The position numbers and the translations under genes are program-made. The notes beneath the pieces were generated by a model, which was not told the DNA's origin, made no database searches, and saw only the letters and a program-made list of their open reading frames with translations. Shown one piece after another: positions 33,405-46,034 of a DNA stretch of 64,000 nt. Origin of the DNA: Poronia punctata. Lineage: Eukaryota > Ascomycota > Sordariomycetes > Xylariales > Xylariaceae. Location: NCBI GenBank assembly GCA_022579005.1, contig MU401635.1, positions 1 through 64,000 on the forward strand, given 5' to 3'. The stretch's first letter is position 1, and every line of letters starts with the position of its first letter.

Positions 33405-36388
33405 ATTTTTTTTTTTTGGACTTTATGCTTGGCTTTCATGTTATATCTCAAGCCAGCGGAGGAAAGAGAAGTGCAGTGGTTGAAATAGCCGCGTTACCTT
33501 GATGATATTAGGAAAATATCAGCAGGGGATGGGCGGTCGGGGTGAGGGGCTTGCCGGATCAAATCTATGAGATGGGGACGGGACACTTTAGGTTGTACCT
33601 GGACCCGAAATAAAGAAGATATTCTTGATCTTTATGAACTAGTAACAGCTTAATCTTCCGTCATCACTGACTATTTTGTCATTCCATTACAAGTTCATAA
33701 TCGTTATTAGTATCAATCTCATCAGTGTATTAATGCGCTACCTGACACGGGTCGACACACAGTGTGATATCGCATCTATCCGGGCTGCTGCTATAATACC
33801 TTATACACGAATTAAACTCTGATGATTATGTCTAAAGGGCTGGCTACGCTTCTTGTTATACCTCATAGCTACGCTACGCTATATTACGCGAACGTCTTTT
33901 GTATCTCTTACGGGATGGAAGTCACGGCTGAACTAACAACGCTCACCAGTGTTGGAGATATACCATCGCCCGCGTCTAAGAAGCCTCTAGCCAAAAAGTT
34001 CAACATCCACTGGCGTTCAATAAGTTGGCATATTTTCGTCACCTCGTCGTCTCTGATTGGCGCAGTCGCACTAATCAGTGATCACCACCAGTGAACTGGT
34101 TCAAGGAAATCTACCCTAGTAATATTGCATGTAGTTGATTGCCTTATTTTAACCGTCTCCTAGGGTCTATCACTAGATAGCTTGTGTCGATACCCAACTC
34201 TCGGGCTAGGGTATAACTCCATATCATCCACCACCATTCTGATTCCTCGATTTACACTTCCAATGCTTGTGCGATCTGGCTCTAACCACCAGATTGAACC
34301 GGTTGAAACTCGCGAGCTTCATGGTCTGGCGCAGTATGACGGCATAATGAGTAGGTCCACGTAACTGTGAGTTTCGTGGCTGCTACCTAGGGTCTCGTAT
34401 ATCCGGTCCTCTGAAGCATAAATACTTCGCAGGTTCCCCTATTCTCCATACCTGTTATGGAAGAGGGGGAGACTTGGCCATGTCGGTTATATTGGATAGT
34501 AACTGGTAAATAGGTAACTGGACCGATGAGGGACGAAACTGGGCTTGGTAGCGATTCACTATATAAAAATAGCGAGTGCGGGAATTCAGTAATGGTTTAT
34601 CTCTGTCCACGGCAAGAACTGCGGCCTCCGGTGTAAGCAAGTCGGCCTACACAACGAAGAATTCAAGAGCAGGTTTGGTGTAGATACTTGTATTTTAAAT
34701 GCCAAGACGGCAGTTGGGATATTGATACCAAGTTAGGTTAGCGTAGTCTCTACACCAAGTTCCATCTCAGGCGGTGACGTGGTAGTGGCTTTGTGGGGTA
34801 CATTAAAGGGCAAGGGACGGGACTTTTTTCACCAATGTTACAGTACCTACCGACTCAGCTGTGCTTAGAGCAGTCGACCGAGAACGTCTGATGCTTTGCT
34901 ATCTGCATAAATCCAGTTTGCTGCCGACTGAGTAGCCCGGCAAGAACAAGGCAAAGATAGAGGGGAGTACGGTTAGCGCCGGGTCCGGGACCAGCCTCCA
35001 ATATTCGTAAAATTAGAAACCTGGAATATGGTAGCATAGAAGTCTCTTGACAATTGTCAACAAGTCGCAGTTCCCTCCTGCCGAGGACATTGAGCCGGAG
35101 TGTACGTGTAAACGTACGAGTAAAAGATGCCCAGCGATGTCAAAGAGCTCGCCATAGAAGATCCATCCCTAGTACCGCCACTCCCGAGTCGGCTCCTAAT
35201 TAGGATATAGTATATGCCTTCTTTGGGACATATAGCCAGCCGTAGTCCGTCGTGAGGGTGACCATACAAGGCAAACATCGCGAAAGGTTACCATAAACTC
35301 CGCCAACACCGCCGGCCCCACCCTCTGCAAGAGCTTCAAAGTGTTACTAATAATAAGAATAAGGTTATGTGCCTGTAGGTTACCTACCTTTCTGACGACT
35401 AGATAAACAACCATTATAAAACATCCGAATCGTTGAAGCAGGGAGATTCAGATACTAACCAGGCGGGCGGGCCTGCCGGGACAGGCCTCCCCGCGGCAAT
35501 TGAGCGCACCAAGGATTAGGTAGGTACATACATGGTTAGAAGAAGCTAATAGGAGGTAGGCACTACTTAAGGTAGGTTAGGTTAGGCAAGAACATCGAAT
35601 TTAGAATCTGGGATGTTCTTCCCTCCTTGTTCATCCACTGCTTGTCGTCTATTTTGCTTTTCTCTGTGCTTTCCTGCCATGCTGCAACTTCGTTTTTCTG
35701 GTTAATTACCTACTGGCGACCGCATCCAAGAGTAACCTCACCAATCCTACTTTATCCATTACACAATACATTGAAAAATTTGGGGAACCGAGGCACCTTC
35801 GATACAGGTATTCGTAATTACCCAGCTGGCCCAGCTATTTTGAGTGCTCGTCCACCTCAGTCCACCTTCAGTCCAGATGAATATTCCATCATGGATCAAG
35901 AACTTCTGGTTTTCAATGGCTAGACTCACACGCGAACTGACGCGCACCAGTCGTAGAGCCGCATTTGGTTGTCCATACGTAAAACAGTAGCGTGCCTTCG
36001 AAACAACGAAAAACAATAGGTGGTAGATATTAAAAGACAACGCCGGGTAAATTCGAAACAGCGCAGGTAAAGGAAATACCAAGAAGTTAAACCTGAATCC
36101 TGCTTGAGAGCTTGTTAACTATGACCACACAGGGCCGACTAGTTTACTTGTTCTGGAAACGCCCCCCGGAGGGCACGATTGCATCGAGCATGGCGGCCGT
36201 CGATCGTCATCCGGTGTCCACCGGGACAGCCCCACTGGCCCTGGGTGGTTTTTCTGGGGTATTCTTTTTCTGGGGTTCCGATGGCCGAATCATCAACAAG
36301 GAGCAATGACATTCCGTATGCGACTGGCGGATCCACGATGGCCGCAAGCATAGACAATTCATGCTGGCCAAGCGGTAGCGAGCCGCCT

Positions 36389-36396
36389 TATAAAAA
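36389..36396 (+). promoter_or_regulatory. TATA box of the secreted hydrolase gene
   Basis: TATAAAAA lies 112 bases upstream of the ATG at 36508. A CCAATCA element at 36460-36466 falls between it and the start, probably inside the leader. Confidence 0.5.
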
Positions 36397-36507
36397 CGTT
36401 TGCTCTCCCCTCTCGTCGTCAGCTGGAAAAAAGAGCTTGGGACATCGCACAACCACCGACCAATCACACCACCCGACCAGACCATAACCCCTCAGAGTCC
36501 AGACAAG

Positions 36508-37473
36508 ATGAAGCTGACCGCGATCGCTTTTGCCGCCGTGGCTGGCGTTGTTTATGCCGTACCAGTGGTGGAAAGACAAGATGGTGGCGGTGACGGACCC
36601 TACGGCCCAGGCGTAAGAGACACCACCAGCGCCAACGCGCGCACCCTCATATATGCATTGGGTGCCAGATACTGACAACGCCACTCCAGACCTACTCGAC
36701 CGAGGACAGCCTAGGCGAGCACACCATCTATATGCCGTCCAATGCCGGTGATGCTAGCCTTCCCGTTCTCGTCTGGGGCAACGGTGGCTGCGGCGCCGAC
36801 GGCGCATCCAACGCCGCCCTTCTCCAGCAGATCGCCTCGTACGGCTACCTCGCTATCGCCTCGGGTGGCCCTGGCCAGCAAGGCGGCACAACCGCCCAGA
36901 TGATGACCGACTCGATCGACTGGGTCATGGCCAACGCCGGCCAGGGCAACTATGCCAATGTCGACTCCTCCAAGATCATGGCCGCCGGCTTCAGCTGCGG
37001 TGGTGTCGAGGCCTACGCCCAGATCTACGATGAGCGCGTCGCCACCATCGGCATCTTCAGCTCCGGTCTCCTGGAGAACCAGACCGCTGCCCAGACCTTT
37101 GACAAGCCCATTCTATACTGCCTTGGCGGCACCGGCGACATCGCCTACGAGAATGTAAGCTTATTTATTCCTTCCTCCTGATATGTCACATATAACAGAA
37201 CCATTACCTAACCAAAACCTCTTACTACAGGGCGAGCGTGACTTCCACGCCCTACCCGACGGAACTCCCTCGTGGAAGGGCAACTTGAATGTCGGTCACG
37301 GTGGCACCCTCTTCGATGCCAACGGAGGACTTTTCGGCAAGGCCGGCCTCAACTGGCTTGAGTGGATCTTCCGTGGCTCCGAGGACGCCGCCTCCTACTT
37401 GAATGGTGGCTACCAGTCCGACGGCTGGGAGGTCGAGACACACGACCTCGACCAACTACAGCCCTTGAACTAG
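36508..37473 (+). CDS. Secreted alpha/beta hydrolase
   Basis: 270-residue protein from exons 36508-36612, 36690-37154 and 37231-37473; both introns (77 and 76 nt) are phase 0 with GTAAGA/GTAAGC donors. Residues 1-17 are a signal peptide, followed by a short VPVVERQ segment that looks like a propeptide. The mature domain has the oxyanion-type GNGGCG loop (55-60 region), the nucleophile elbow GFSCG (135-139, Ser137), a GGTGD acid-loop candidate (about 182-186) and the catalytic His in VGHGG (His213). The fold resembles the chlorophyllase/PETase-like branch of alpha/beta hydrolases, so an extracellular esterase is likely; the substrate cannot be told. A TATA box supports a regulated promoter. 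It is convergent with PFA3. Confidence 0.88.
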
Positions 37474-37618
37474 ACTGCAAAAGTCAAAAGAGAAAAAGCA
37501 TGGTCGGTAACGTGTAAATAGCTACAGGCAAACAAGAATATACCACCTCATAACACACAATTTCCTCGTTTATATGACTTCTTGCTCTTAACTAGGTTCC
37601 CTATGTAATCTGGAATGA

Positions 37619-37695
37619 TTGGTGAAGAGTTGAGTCAATATTCCGGGCTCAACACCATAACCATCTGTTGCAGAGTAGATTCCAATCCCAGAACC

Positions 37696-37724
<29 letters not shown>
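37619..37724 (+). mobile_element. Possible tRNA-derived SINE fragment with poly(A) tail
   Basis: A weak A-box-like segment (37619-37632), a CCGGGCTCA...ATAACC stretch resembling a split tRNA-Met anticodon arm (37643-37662), and a B-box-like GATTCCAATCC (37678-37688, 9 of 11 to the consensus) are followed directly by 29 A (37696-37724). Order and spacing are those of a tRNA-derived SINE. No target-site duplication was found, so the call is tentative. Confidence 0.28.
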
Positions 37725-37727
<3 letters not shown>

Positions 37728-38024
37728 CATTCGCCCTAATCTAAAGCCAGAGACCCCGACGTCACATATCTGTACATCCTCTCCCCTTCCCCCCCCCTGT
37801 ATCGTCAGCTCGCTCGCCCGGAGTAAGGAAGCAAAGAGTAATCTAGCCTTATCCGCAGATCGCCGACGACGATCATCGGGTGAACGGCTGACGAGCCGGA
37901 CTATCCCGAGTTTCCGGGAGACCCCAGGCTGCCAGGGGCCAGGGGGGCTTCAAGTGTACCTAATGCATACAGTAGGTTAGGTAGGTACCTGCATCAGCCC
38001 CGCCCCCTATCTGCAATTAGTACA

Positions 38025-38039
38025 GGGGGGGGGGGGGGG
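38025..38039. repeat. Poly(G)15 run
   Basis: Fifteen uninterrupted G on the plus strand in non-coding DNA. The length is uncertain in most sequencing chemistries. Confidence 0.9.
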
Positions 38040-38626
38040 TTGTGGACTGGGGACTTTCAAACAACTGGAGGTCCACTCGAGGAACGAACAGTTGTTACGG
38101 GCTCAACTAGGAATAGGAAAGTAGGTACAGCAATGACGTGGTTCGCGATAGTGAATCAATATAATTTCCAACTGGCTGGCTCTTCATTTTCGCTGTTAAG
38201 CATTAAAGGACCAGCTAGAAGAGAATTGTCCATACATAGAAGCAAGCCTAGATAGTCTAGTACAGCCTATGATGCACACAAGACATCTGGTTAAAGTTCA
38301 AGGCGGGACAGAAACCTGCATATCATTATACTCGACAACAGAGCAAGCTGCGGGGTCCTTATGAACCGAAAAATATATACCTATTCCAAGAGCCGTCCAG
38401 AATGTAAAACCCCCACCGAACAATATCCCACCAACCCTATCAAGCTCGCACTAAAACCTGTATTATCGAGTATATCGAACCAAAGCCCCGAAAAGGGACC
38501 TAGATCATAATTGCGAGACCCCCCGCGGTCCACAATAAAAAGCATTATCCCAACGCCGTGCCATGCAGTGTCGTTTTCAAAGAAGGAAAAAAGGGGTGAG
38601 AAGTTGATGCGTCGGGTCGAGGAATT

Positions 38627-40343
38627 TCAGTCGACCTCGTCCTCTTCGGGAGCTATATACTTTGGCGGTGTCGGGGATCTCTTTCCCGGTGGCTTTCGTA
38701 GCAAGCCGCTGGCTCCATTCCGAGCCCAAGCTCCGTTCGTGACGACATTTAGAGCTCTTTGCTCGGCATTCGTCGCAGGCTCTTCGCCATCGCTAATCGT
38801 ATCCAGATCGTGGTCTCTGACGGTGCGACCTTTGCGGTCCAGAGTCTTCATCGAGACAGAACTGGCAGGCTCATCGGCATAAAGATTGGGATCCCTGCCC
38901 AAGATACGATCTGCTTTTGACGGAGTCTTCCTGGATGGGCCGGACGAGCTGGACGTAGACAAGTAATGTCTACCAGCACCCCGAGGGGGTTCACCGTACG
39001 AAACAACAGGTGCGTCAGGATCACCCCACCCAGCGGCAAGTTCCCGTTGTCGCTGGGCCTCGCGCTCGTTCGCAACCCGTTCTCGAGCAGCTATCCAGTT
39101 GGGGTTGGGTTCCCAAGTCCAACCGTCACCAGTGGTATTGATGATGGGGATGAACCAAAGAACAGGCCGGGGGCCGAACAAGTGTAACAGGTTTCGTTTC
39201 CATCCCAGATCGAAAGCGTTGGGCAATTTCTCCGAATCCTGCTCGTCTAGATATTCCTCATACCGCTTCCGCGCTCTATATTGTTCCATCTCTTGGTAGG
39301 ATGCATGGGAAGACATGCCATCGTTACCAGAAAGTGTGATCTCGCCTTCTTCGGGGCGCGTCACTCCTGGTATTGCATTAGCATGCATGTCCAAGAGTTG
39401 CTGTCCATATTTGGGCAGGACACCGCCCTCGCCATTACGGTTAGCCGCAAACTGATGTTGTAGAGTCTTCCGGAGTGGGCTGAGATATCGCGTCTTTTCC
39501 AGACACTCGATAGTGGTTTGCCCTCGAGCCGCCAACAGTACGTGCCAGCCGGTAAAGGCGCCGACAACGAGACCAATGATACCTGAGACAACAGCAAGCA
39601 GTATGAAATTGACAGGCATTATGGTGTCGGAGTATTGGGTCTGGGTGAGCAGCTCATCGTAGACCCACGTTCCGGACACGGCGAAGCAATAGAGGCAGAA
39701 CAGAGTGGTATATATCAAGAACAGCAAAAAGGCCTTATGATTTCCCAGGCCGATACAGGTGGCGAGCCAAGGGCAATGGTGATCCATCTTAAGTACGCAG
39801 CGGCGGCATGTTGAGCAGTGGTGGGCTCGATCGGGCTTCCGCGCCTGGCATTTCTTGCAGAAGCGGTATTCTCCATTTGACTTGACGGTGAAGTTCGTTC
39901 CGTTCGGTGTCGAGCGGGTGGGCAAGGTCGAGTAACCCATACTGTTGGTTGTGCTGCCGGGATCAGTGAAGACCGCTTTGGTGTAACAACAGTTGAGCAT
40001 GGCGTAGAGGACGAGACCACCGAAAGACGAACCGCTACCTAGTACTCGATACCATTTTGTCGTCAGTCACAAGGTTGGAGTAGTGTAGCGCGTAAAGATC
40101 CCATTTCAAAACACGACGGAGAACGGGGCGCAAGGGCGGCTTACCGATCCAGCTTGCCTTTGTCGAATCAGGCGCATCGAAGGAACCTATGTGGACAACA
40201 ACCCATACGGCCCATGTTGTAAGTCCGTACACAAAAGCAAGAGGAAAGTATTTGATGCTATTGCAACAAAGCCGTTCAAGTCGGCGCGCCCATCTTCGAG
40301 GCATATTGGAAGACGACCGTAGCGAAGGTGATTCACTCTCCAT
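38627..40343 (-). CDS. pfa3: DHHC palmitoyltransferase, PFA3 type
   Basis: 536-residue membrane enzyme that S-palmitoylates proteins; yeast Pfa3 acts at the vacuole on Vac8. Model: complement of 38627-40038 joined to 40145-40343. The 106-nt intron (GTAAGC, CTGAC branch, CTAG) restores SWIGGSGSSFGGLVLYAML. Four membrane segments lie at about 33-54, 73-90, 170-187 and 208-238. The cysteine-rich DHHC domain (126-175) includes CKKCQARKPDRAHHCSTC and the catalytic DHHC at 152-155, followed by a TTxE-like TTIECLEKT motif. The long hydrophilic C terminus is typical of filamentous-fungal orthologues. I start at ATG 40343; the next in-frame ATG (40304, PRRWARRLERLCC) is equally possible. PFA3 rather than another paralogue is judged from the N-terminal YFPLAFVYGLTTWAVWV block. 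Confidence 0.88.
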
Positions 40344-41646
40344 CAGAAATACAGGGGGGGTAGTGAAAATAAGAAGAGAATGACAAGGATAGCAACAGAG
40401 GGACAGGCTGAAAAGCGAGAGCAATAGTTCGAATGTTTCGAATATTACATTATGAATATTAGCATTGGTCAATCGTACGTGCTCTCGATCGCAAACAAGC
40501 CTCGAGGTTAAGGCTGGGCAAGTTAACGGTCGTGCCAGAGAACGTCGTCGGAATCAAGGGATGCAAACGAAACACCTTAGCCCAGGTCCAGAACTAGGTC
40601 TTACATTACCTAGTAGACTACCTACTCGTAAATAATTCAAGGTGCGGGTATTCCTGTGGGCTGTACGAGTACGTGTAATGCGCCGAAAACACGGCACGCA
40701 AGACCTGCTGCCTGCCTTACCTGGATTGCGTTGATTGGTCTACCAGGCACTTTGGGCTGTAGGGACCCACCACAGCCGACAAACGTACGACCTCCTATTT
40801 GGTTTCTAATCCGCAGCACGCTCCACCTCACCTTCCTACTGTGTTACACGCCACGATCTCCCCCCCCCCCTACTTGTACATGGGTAACGGGAAAGTCAAG
40901 TAGGTAGAACAACATGTTTTCAATACACTATTAATACGTCTTTATAATTGCAGTGTAGTATCCGTCCAAGATCTAGTATGCTCTGTTCATCAATCGCCAT
41001 AACTGTGCCCGATTGACAACGTTTTACACCTCCCTGTTGGCGACAGAACTACATGGATCTGTATATCAGTCCGCAATCCCAATAAAAAGGGGAATGCCTA
41101 TCACCCAAAAGGAATACGAGATACTCTCAAAGGCTCAAGCTCGTATGTTAGCTGGTTTGGACTGCCGGGCTTGAGTACGCGATACGTGTCATAGGTTATA
41201 TGATGTAGAAGCTATCGTAAGGTTCATTTTACACGTATAGGAGGTCACCATACCACTCCCTAGTCTAGTTCAGCTGTTCTCCGTGCTGCAGGTAGACGAC
41301 GTGCTTTCCGGACACCTTGGGCGTCCCACCGTCAGAGAATTGCGAGACCCCTAGCGCCAAGTAAAGTAGATATGCACATTTCTTTGCTCTTCTCCCGAGC
41401 ATCAAACTTCTAACCTAACGAAGGTAGCTATCAAGAGAGAGAACTGAAATTGCTGTTTAGCTGACACCTGTGCAAAGCTTCATTTCCATCACCACGCGTA
41501 TCGTCCCACATAATTGTCGGTTCCCGTTAGCCACATGAAATGACATTGCGCCGGCCGTTCAACTGCCACGCTACTATGGGTTATTATGACCTCAGCCCAT
41601 ATGCACTGCAAACGGGATGTTACGACAGCCACAGACCAACCCCAGC
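40344..41646. other. Intergenic region
   Basis: About 1.3 kb holding the PFA3 promoter and the zinc-finger gene's 3' flank. Two TACTCGTA words (40623, 40664) and an 11-base C run (40860-40870) are present. No gene supported. Confidence 0.5.
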
Positions 41647-43206
41647 TTACCAACCAGCGTTGGTCCTGACGGAGCATCCCCTAAGGTTATCCACGAGCGA
41701 CGCCACCCCGTCTTGGCCTCCCTTCTTGAGAGGCTGCGTGGGAACAGAGGTAGGGTGGCATATGTCCTGGTAGGCCTTCAGGTCAATGACGAACTTGAAT
41801 TCGCCATTTCTCAGTCTTGTGCGTCTATCGATGTCGACCAGTCCGCCGGTAAGATTGCTTAAAGCTCTCGGGAAATTGTCGTTCCAGCGAACCCCGCAGC
41901 TCACCGTGCTCTCCATATGAGCGAGTACTGCCGTGACGGACTGGTATCTCTTGCCGCAACTAAAGCAGGGCAGTTTACCACCACTATGGGCCTGCGAATC
42001 AAGATGCTTGGTTATCGTATTCGCGGTATTGAATTTCTTCCTGTGTGCACAAATAGAATCAGTACAGATACCACCAGCAAGCGTCCGTGGAGTGGGAACG
42101 TACAGGCAGTTCACGTAGGGACAAACAAATTTTTCAAGAATGTCGTTATAGAAGACAGCGGCATTGAAGCCGGTTTGTCCCGGCTCGATGATTCGCTGGC
42201 CAGACATTCCGTCCTGCTGGTCATCACCTCTAGCATTTGTGGGAGCAGCACTGGCTACAATGGTGCGATTAGGTCTGGACTCCTTGTTGACACTACTGGT
42301 AGTAACTCGAGAGTTGTCGTACGAGTTGGGCGGCGGAACTGATCTATAAGAGGGCCGGTGACCAGGCGCCATAGTGGAAGACCATTTCTTTCCCTGATTC
42401 CACGCGCTCTTCTTCTGCTCTCCACGTGGTTCATCCAGGGCCATAGCTTTGGCCGGGCGATTTTGACCATGACCACTATTGCTAGGATCGCTAGTGGTGA
42501 TAGGAGGGAAATCTTCGGGACGATATAGACTCTGGTGAACATCGGGCTTTGTAGTGCCTGGGTGTCGGGGTATCTTCGATGCCTCCTTTGGAGGGACAAC
42601 GGGGGCTGGTTGAGGTTTGTTATCTGGCTCATCGCCCCAGGTATATTCATCTCCAGCAGGTAGAGCTGCAGCTTCGAAGACTATGTCACAATAATTAGTC
42701 AGCCTGCCACGGGAGGTGCTCTCCCTGCTACTCACGTTCATCCATTGCGTTGCTCCGGGACTTGAGCTGTTTCTCGAACTGAAGGTTTTTCTCCCGGTTC
42801 ATGGCCACATGGCTGGGGAAGATACGTTTACAATCATGGTTCTCAATATGAGACCAGAATGTGGAAAGCCGGGTGAAATGGCTATGGCAGCCGGGGCAGG
42901 TAAGATCTTGGTCTTCTGGGTGGCGCTACACAAAAAGTGATAAGTAGGTGATAATAGTTGACAGAGGAAGCGATGTGTGCGCATCGAGATACATACTCTG
43001 GTCCTGTGGCTAGTGAGGTCAGTATCCACCGAAAAGGTCTGACCGCATTGTTCACAGGCGAAATGACCCTTGAATGTCTGATGTCTGTGCAGAGCGTCCG
43101 GATTTTCGAACTCGACACCGCACTTGGAGCATACAAGTAACGGTTCTCCCACGGTGGAGTTATTGCTGCCAACGCTAGGGACGTCGGTACCTGTGTGCTT
43201 ATCCAT
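41647..43206 (-). CDS. C2H2 zinc-finger protein
   Basis: 477-residue protein, complement of 41647-42680, 42736-42925 and 42997-43206. Introns of 71 nt (GTATGT...GTAG) and 55 nt (GTGAGT...ATAG) keep frame. Three N-terminal fingers (about 26-95) are CSKC..., CEQC...H-x4-H and CPGCHSHF...H-x3-H; the first splice joins the second finger's two histidines, strong support for the model. A Lys/Arg-rich helix follows, then a Pro/Ser-rich linker, a Cys-rich segment (CPYVNCLYVP...CTDSICAHRKKF) and another finger CFSCGKRYQSVTAVLAHM near 395. Several fingers plus a disordered linker suggest a nucleic-acid-binding regulator in the nucleus, but no target is indicated. I do not know a named orthologue. Confidence 0.87.
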
Positions 43207-45061
43207 GATGTATGTGTTACACTTTCTTCTCAGGAGGCAATGGGACGCCAGCTAGATAGTATAACGAAGTTAGCTGTGAGCGTTGGGGGGGAGGAGGAAG
43301 GGGAACGAAGGCAACCGAGCGGTTCGCCCCGATCTCAGGCCCTAACAATATACGTCAAACTAACCCCAAACGTATGTTTATCACCTAAAGCAAAAGATAG
43401 CTCAGAGTCAATATGGAAATACGACTAGAAACAAGATCTGGAGTGGTTGGAACTACCTACGCCTCTGTTGTGTTCGTTCTGGTATTGTAGCCAAACTCAA
43501 GGCCTCAAGAACGGGTGGAAAGAGGGAGAGGGAAACAATGGCCGGCCACTTCCAGAAAAATCAGTTTAAAGTTTAAGGAACCTGAGGTAGGTACCTCTTA
43601 CCTATTTACATAAGGTACATACATATATGGCCGGGGATGTGGCCCCGATCCAGAGATCGTGAGGTGCTCTTTCCTTTCATTGCTTCTTACATGAGATAGG
43701 TAAGTACCCCTGTATTTTAGCTTAGCAGTTAGGCAAAGGTAAAAATACCTACAGGTATATTGATATTACGGACCTCGACGTGTAACGTCGAGATGGGATA
43801 TATTGATAGGGACTGACTGATGATCCTGTCTATGGTAAGGTTCAAACCTACCGGCATACATAAATGGAGAAGTATCCAATGACATGAACAGAATATATGT
43901 ATACAGTACAACCGAACAGGAGCATAGATAATCATATGTACATGTATCTAGGTTAGTATGCACCGACATCCTGCTGATGAAGTATGAGGTACCCTACAAT
44001 GCAAAGCTGCTTAGCCGCCCATATGAGAACATTCAACTCACTTCCGTCGTTGACAAGACCGACCGGCCGGCTCGTGCCTACTGGGAACACAGCACTAGGC
44101 TATTATTGTTTTGAATATTGCACATTGCCAGAACCACCACTTTAATCATGCCTTAGCATACATGGACGGTTGATCCCAGAAGAACTAACTCACAAATCTA
44201 GGTATTTCAGTGTTGGTTGAACTGAAAAGCGCACACCCAAGACCTCCTCTATGGCATATATGTGTGTTTGTATGCTTATCATGGCTATAATTAGTTAAGT
44301 AGCAAAGGCTTTCACAGCAACAATAACTATAAACGACTTTGGCAATCCACTTCAAGGACATTTCTACCCAGCTTGCCTTTATACACGTGAACAGGTACTA
44401 TTGAAGTACAGCCCTGGAATTTAGTTATTATTTGTCAAAAGCATATGGACTTGTAAGATCAATTGCATCATGGCATAAAGAAAGAGAACAAGACGGCACC
44501 AACATTCCTTCACCCCCTTTTCATACTTGAACATATCTGGCTATCATACAGACCCCCCAAAAAGGGGAGACAGCCTTGTGGCAGTGCATCCATAAGCTCC
44601 TTATTCTGTGGCTGAACAAGGCAGTTTGCTTGTATGTAAAGGTACCTATCTCCAGCTCCCCATAGGTACCACGTGCTTGGCCGCCCACCTAGGCACCTGG
44701 CGTAGGTACCCCAAAGGAGGGGCCCGGTAGTAGAATACATGCTCCCGATGACTGTACTAAAATGTACCTCACGTAGTCCAGATTACATAGGTACTCGTAC
44801 CTGTAGTAGCCAGATTGGCCAAATCGCATTCCAATATCACCACCTCCAAGTGCTTGTCCAGCACACTATCTAGACAGACCAGATATCTTCCTTTACCTTT
44901 AATGGCCGTAAACTATACACATACATCCGTAGATATATCAATAACAGAGCTTCCTATCCTCTCGTATAACTATTCGCCTAGTACTTTCCCCTTGGTTGCC
45001 GCATTGCGATCAGTATATCTTGAAAGTCGGGTCCCAAAGGCGGTCCATTGCCTTCACGACA
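43207..45061. other. Divergent intergenic region
   Basis: About 1.85 kb between the divergent zinc-finger and ubiquitin-conjugating enzyme genes. It carries AGGTA/TACCT tracts near 43586, 44640 and 44700 and a TACTCGTA word at 44792. No gene supported. Confidence 0.5.
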
Positions 45062-46034
45062 ATGGCTACACCCAAGTTCAACACCAAATCACCTACGATC
45101 AAGCGCATATGTAGGTATACTCCCACGAGATTCCACTCGTGTTAGACAGGGTAGCTGACAAGCAATTACCTACCTAGTGCGCGAGGCAGCTGAACTATCC
45201 AACTCGCCATCTCCCGATTACACAGCAGCGCCTCTCGAATCCGATCTCTTCGAGTGGCATTTCACCTTGAAGGGCCCTCCCAAATCACCATTCGCCGAAG
45301 GCATCTACCACGGACGCATCGTCCTCCCACCCACGTACCCTCTCAGCCCGCCATCGTTCCGCTTCACGACTCCCAGCGGCCGCTTCGAGCCGAACCGCGA
45401 GATCTGTCTCAGCATATCAGGTCACCACGAGGAGACATGGCAGCCGGCCTGGGGTGTGCGCACCGCCATAGTCGCCCTGCGCAGCTTCATGGAGACGGGC
45501 GCGAGCGGACAGATCGGCGGGATCGATAGCAGCGACGCCGTGAGGATACGTCTTGCGGCGGCGAGCCGTTCCTGGCGCTGTGCTATGTGCGCGAAAAGTA
45601 ACGAGGAGATCATGGCCGAGTGCGAGGAGCAGTGTCGCGAGACCGGGGAGGCAGCCGAGAGGCAGGAGGTCGAAGTGCCAGCCGAATTGAGGATGGGATT
45701 CCGGGATGAGATGGAGAAGGCGAAGGCGAAGGCGGACGCGGACGCAAAGGAAGATGCCGAAAGCGCGGAACTGGCTGAGGGTTTCGTACAGACAGCCCCG
45801 GAGCTGGTACAGAATGAACCTGTTGCGCCGCCCGCTCGGCCCGCTCAAGGGGTGCCGGCACCTACGCCGACAGTGAGGATGCCGCCGACGGAACACGTAA
45901 GAGCGGCATTTACAAGACCTCAACAACCCATACAAGTCGATTCGAACGCTGGCGTGCCGCCTTGGCTTGACTATGCTATCTTGTCACTGATAATCATGTT
46001 GGTGGCTATTGTCATGAAAATCATGCTACGCTAG
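45062..46034 (+). CDS. ubc6: Tail-anchored ubiquitin-conjugating enzyme E2, UBC6/UBE2J type
   Basis: 301-residue protein from 45062-45110 joined to 45178-46034; the 67-nt intron (GTAGGT, CTGAC, CTAG) restores KSPTIKRILREAAEL, the conserved start of this E2 class. The UBC fold covers about 1-160. As usual for UBC6-type E2s the HPN motif is replaced by the EPN in GRFEPNREICLSIS, and the active-site cysteine is Cys93. A charged Lys/Ala/Asp/Glu-rich linker leads to one C-terminal membrane anchor (about 280-300). By family it works on the cytosolic face of the ER, passing ubiquitin to misfolded proteins with Doa10/Hrd1-type ligases (ERAD). UBE2J1- and UBE2J2-like subtypes cannot be separated with confidence here. 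Confidence 0.93.

Larger units (their letters stand above)
31885..36507. other. 4.6-kb gene-poor region with an inverted-repeat element
   Basis: Apart from the element at 32777-33097 and the frame at 33033-33404 there is no supported gene. Other content: TACTCGTA words at 32473 and 35115, a T12 run near 33405, a GGCCTG/CAGGCC hairpin near 35470-35487 and AGGTT repeats at 35573-35587. Frames of 90-100 codons at 33822-34094 and 35627-35923 have no protein features. The last few hundred bases are the hydrolase promoter. Confidence 0.5.
37474..38626. other. Convergent intergenic region with homopolymers
   Basis: Contains a SINE-like segment ending in a 29-base A run (37619-37724), a 15-base G run (38025-38039) and AGGT tracts near 37974. 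No gene supported. Confidence 0.55.

Noticed and set aside
33822..34094. 90-codon plus-strand frame with hydrophobic stretches
   Set aside because: No signal peptide cleavage pattern, no recognised domain, and AT-drifted surroundings; kept out for lack of support.
35627..35923. 98-codon plus-strand frame with a hydrophobic N terminus
   Set aside because: It begins with TTG rather than ATG, so the apparent signal peptide lacks a start codon. No further support.
40039..40144. Read-through of the PFA3 intron as coding sequence
   Set aside because: The frame stays open into the segment but then stops; splicing at GTAAGC/CTAG restores the conserved PFA3 N-terminal sequence.
43839..43850. B-box-like GGTTCAAACC suggesting a tRNA
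   Set aside because: No A box, no acceptor stem and no clover-leaf pairing nearby.
45417..45935. 172-codon minus-strand frame within the ubiquitin-conjugating enzyme gene
   Set aside because: Antisense shadow of a confidently identified E2 enzyme.
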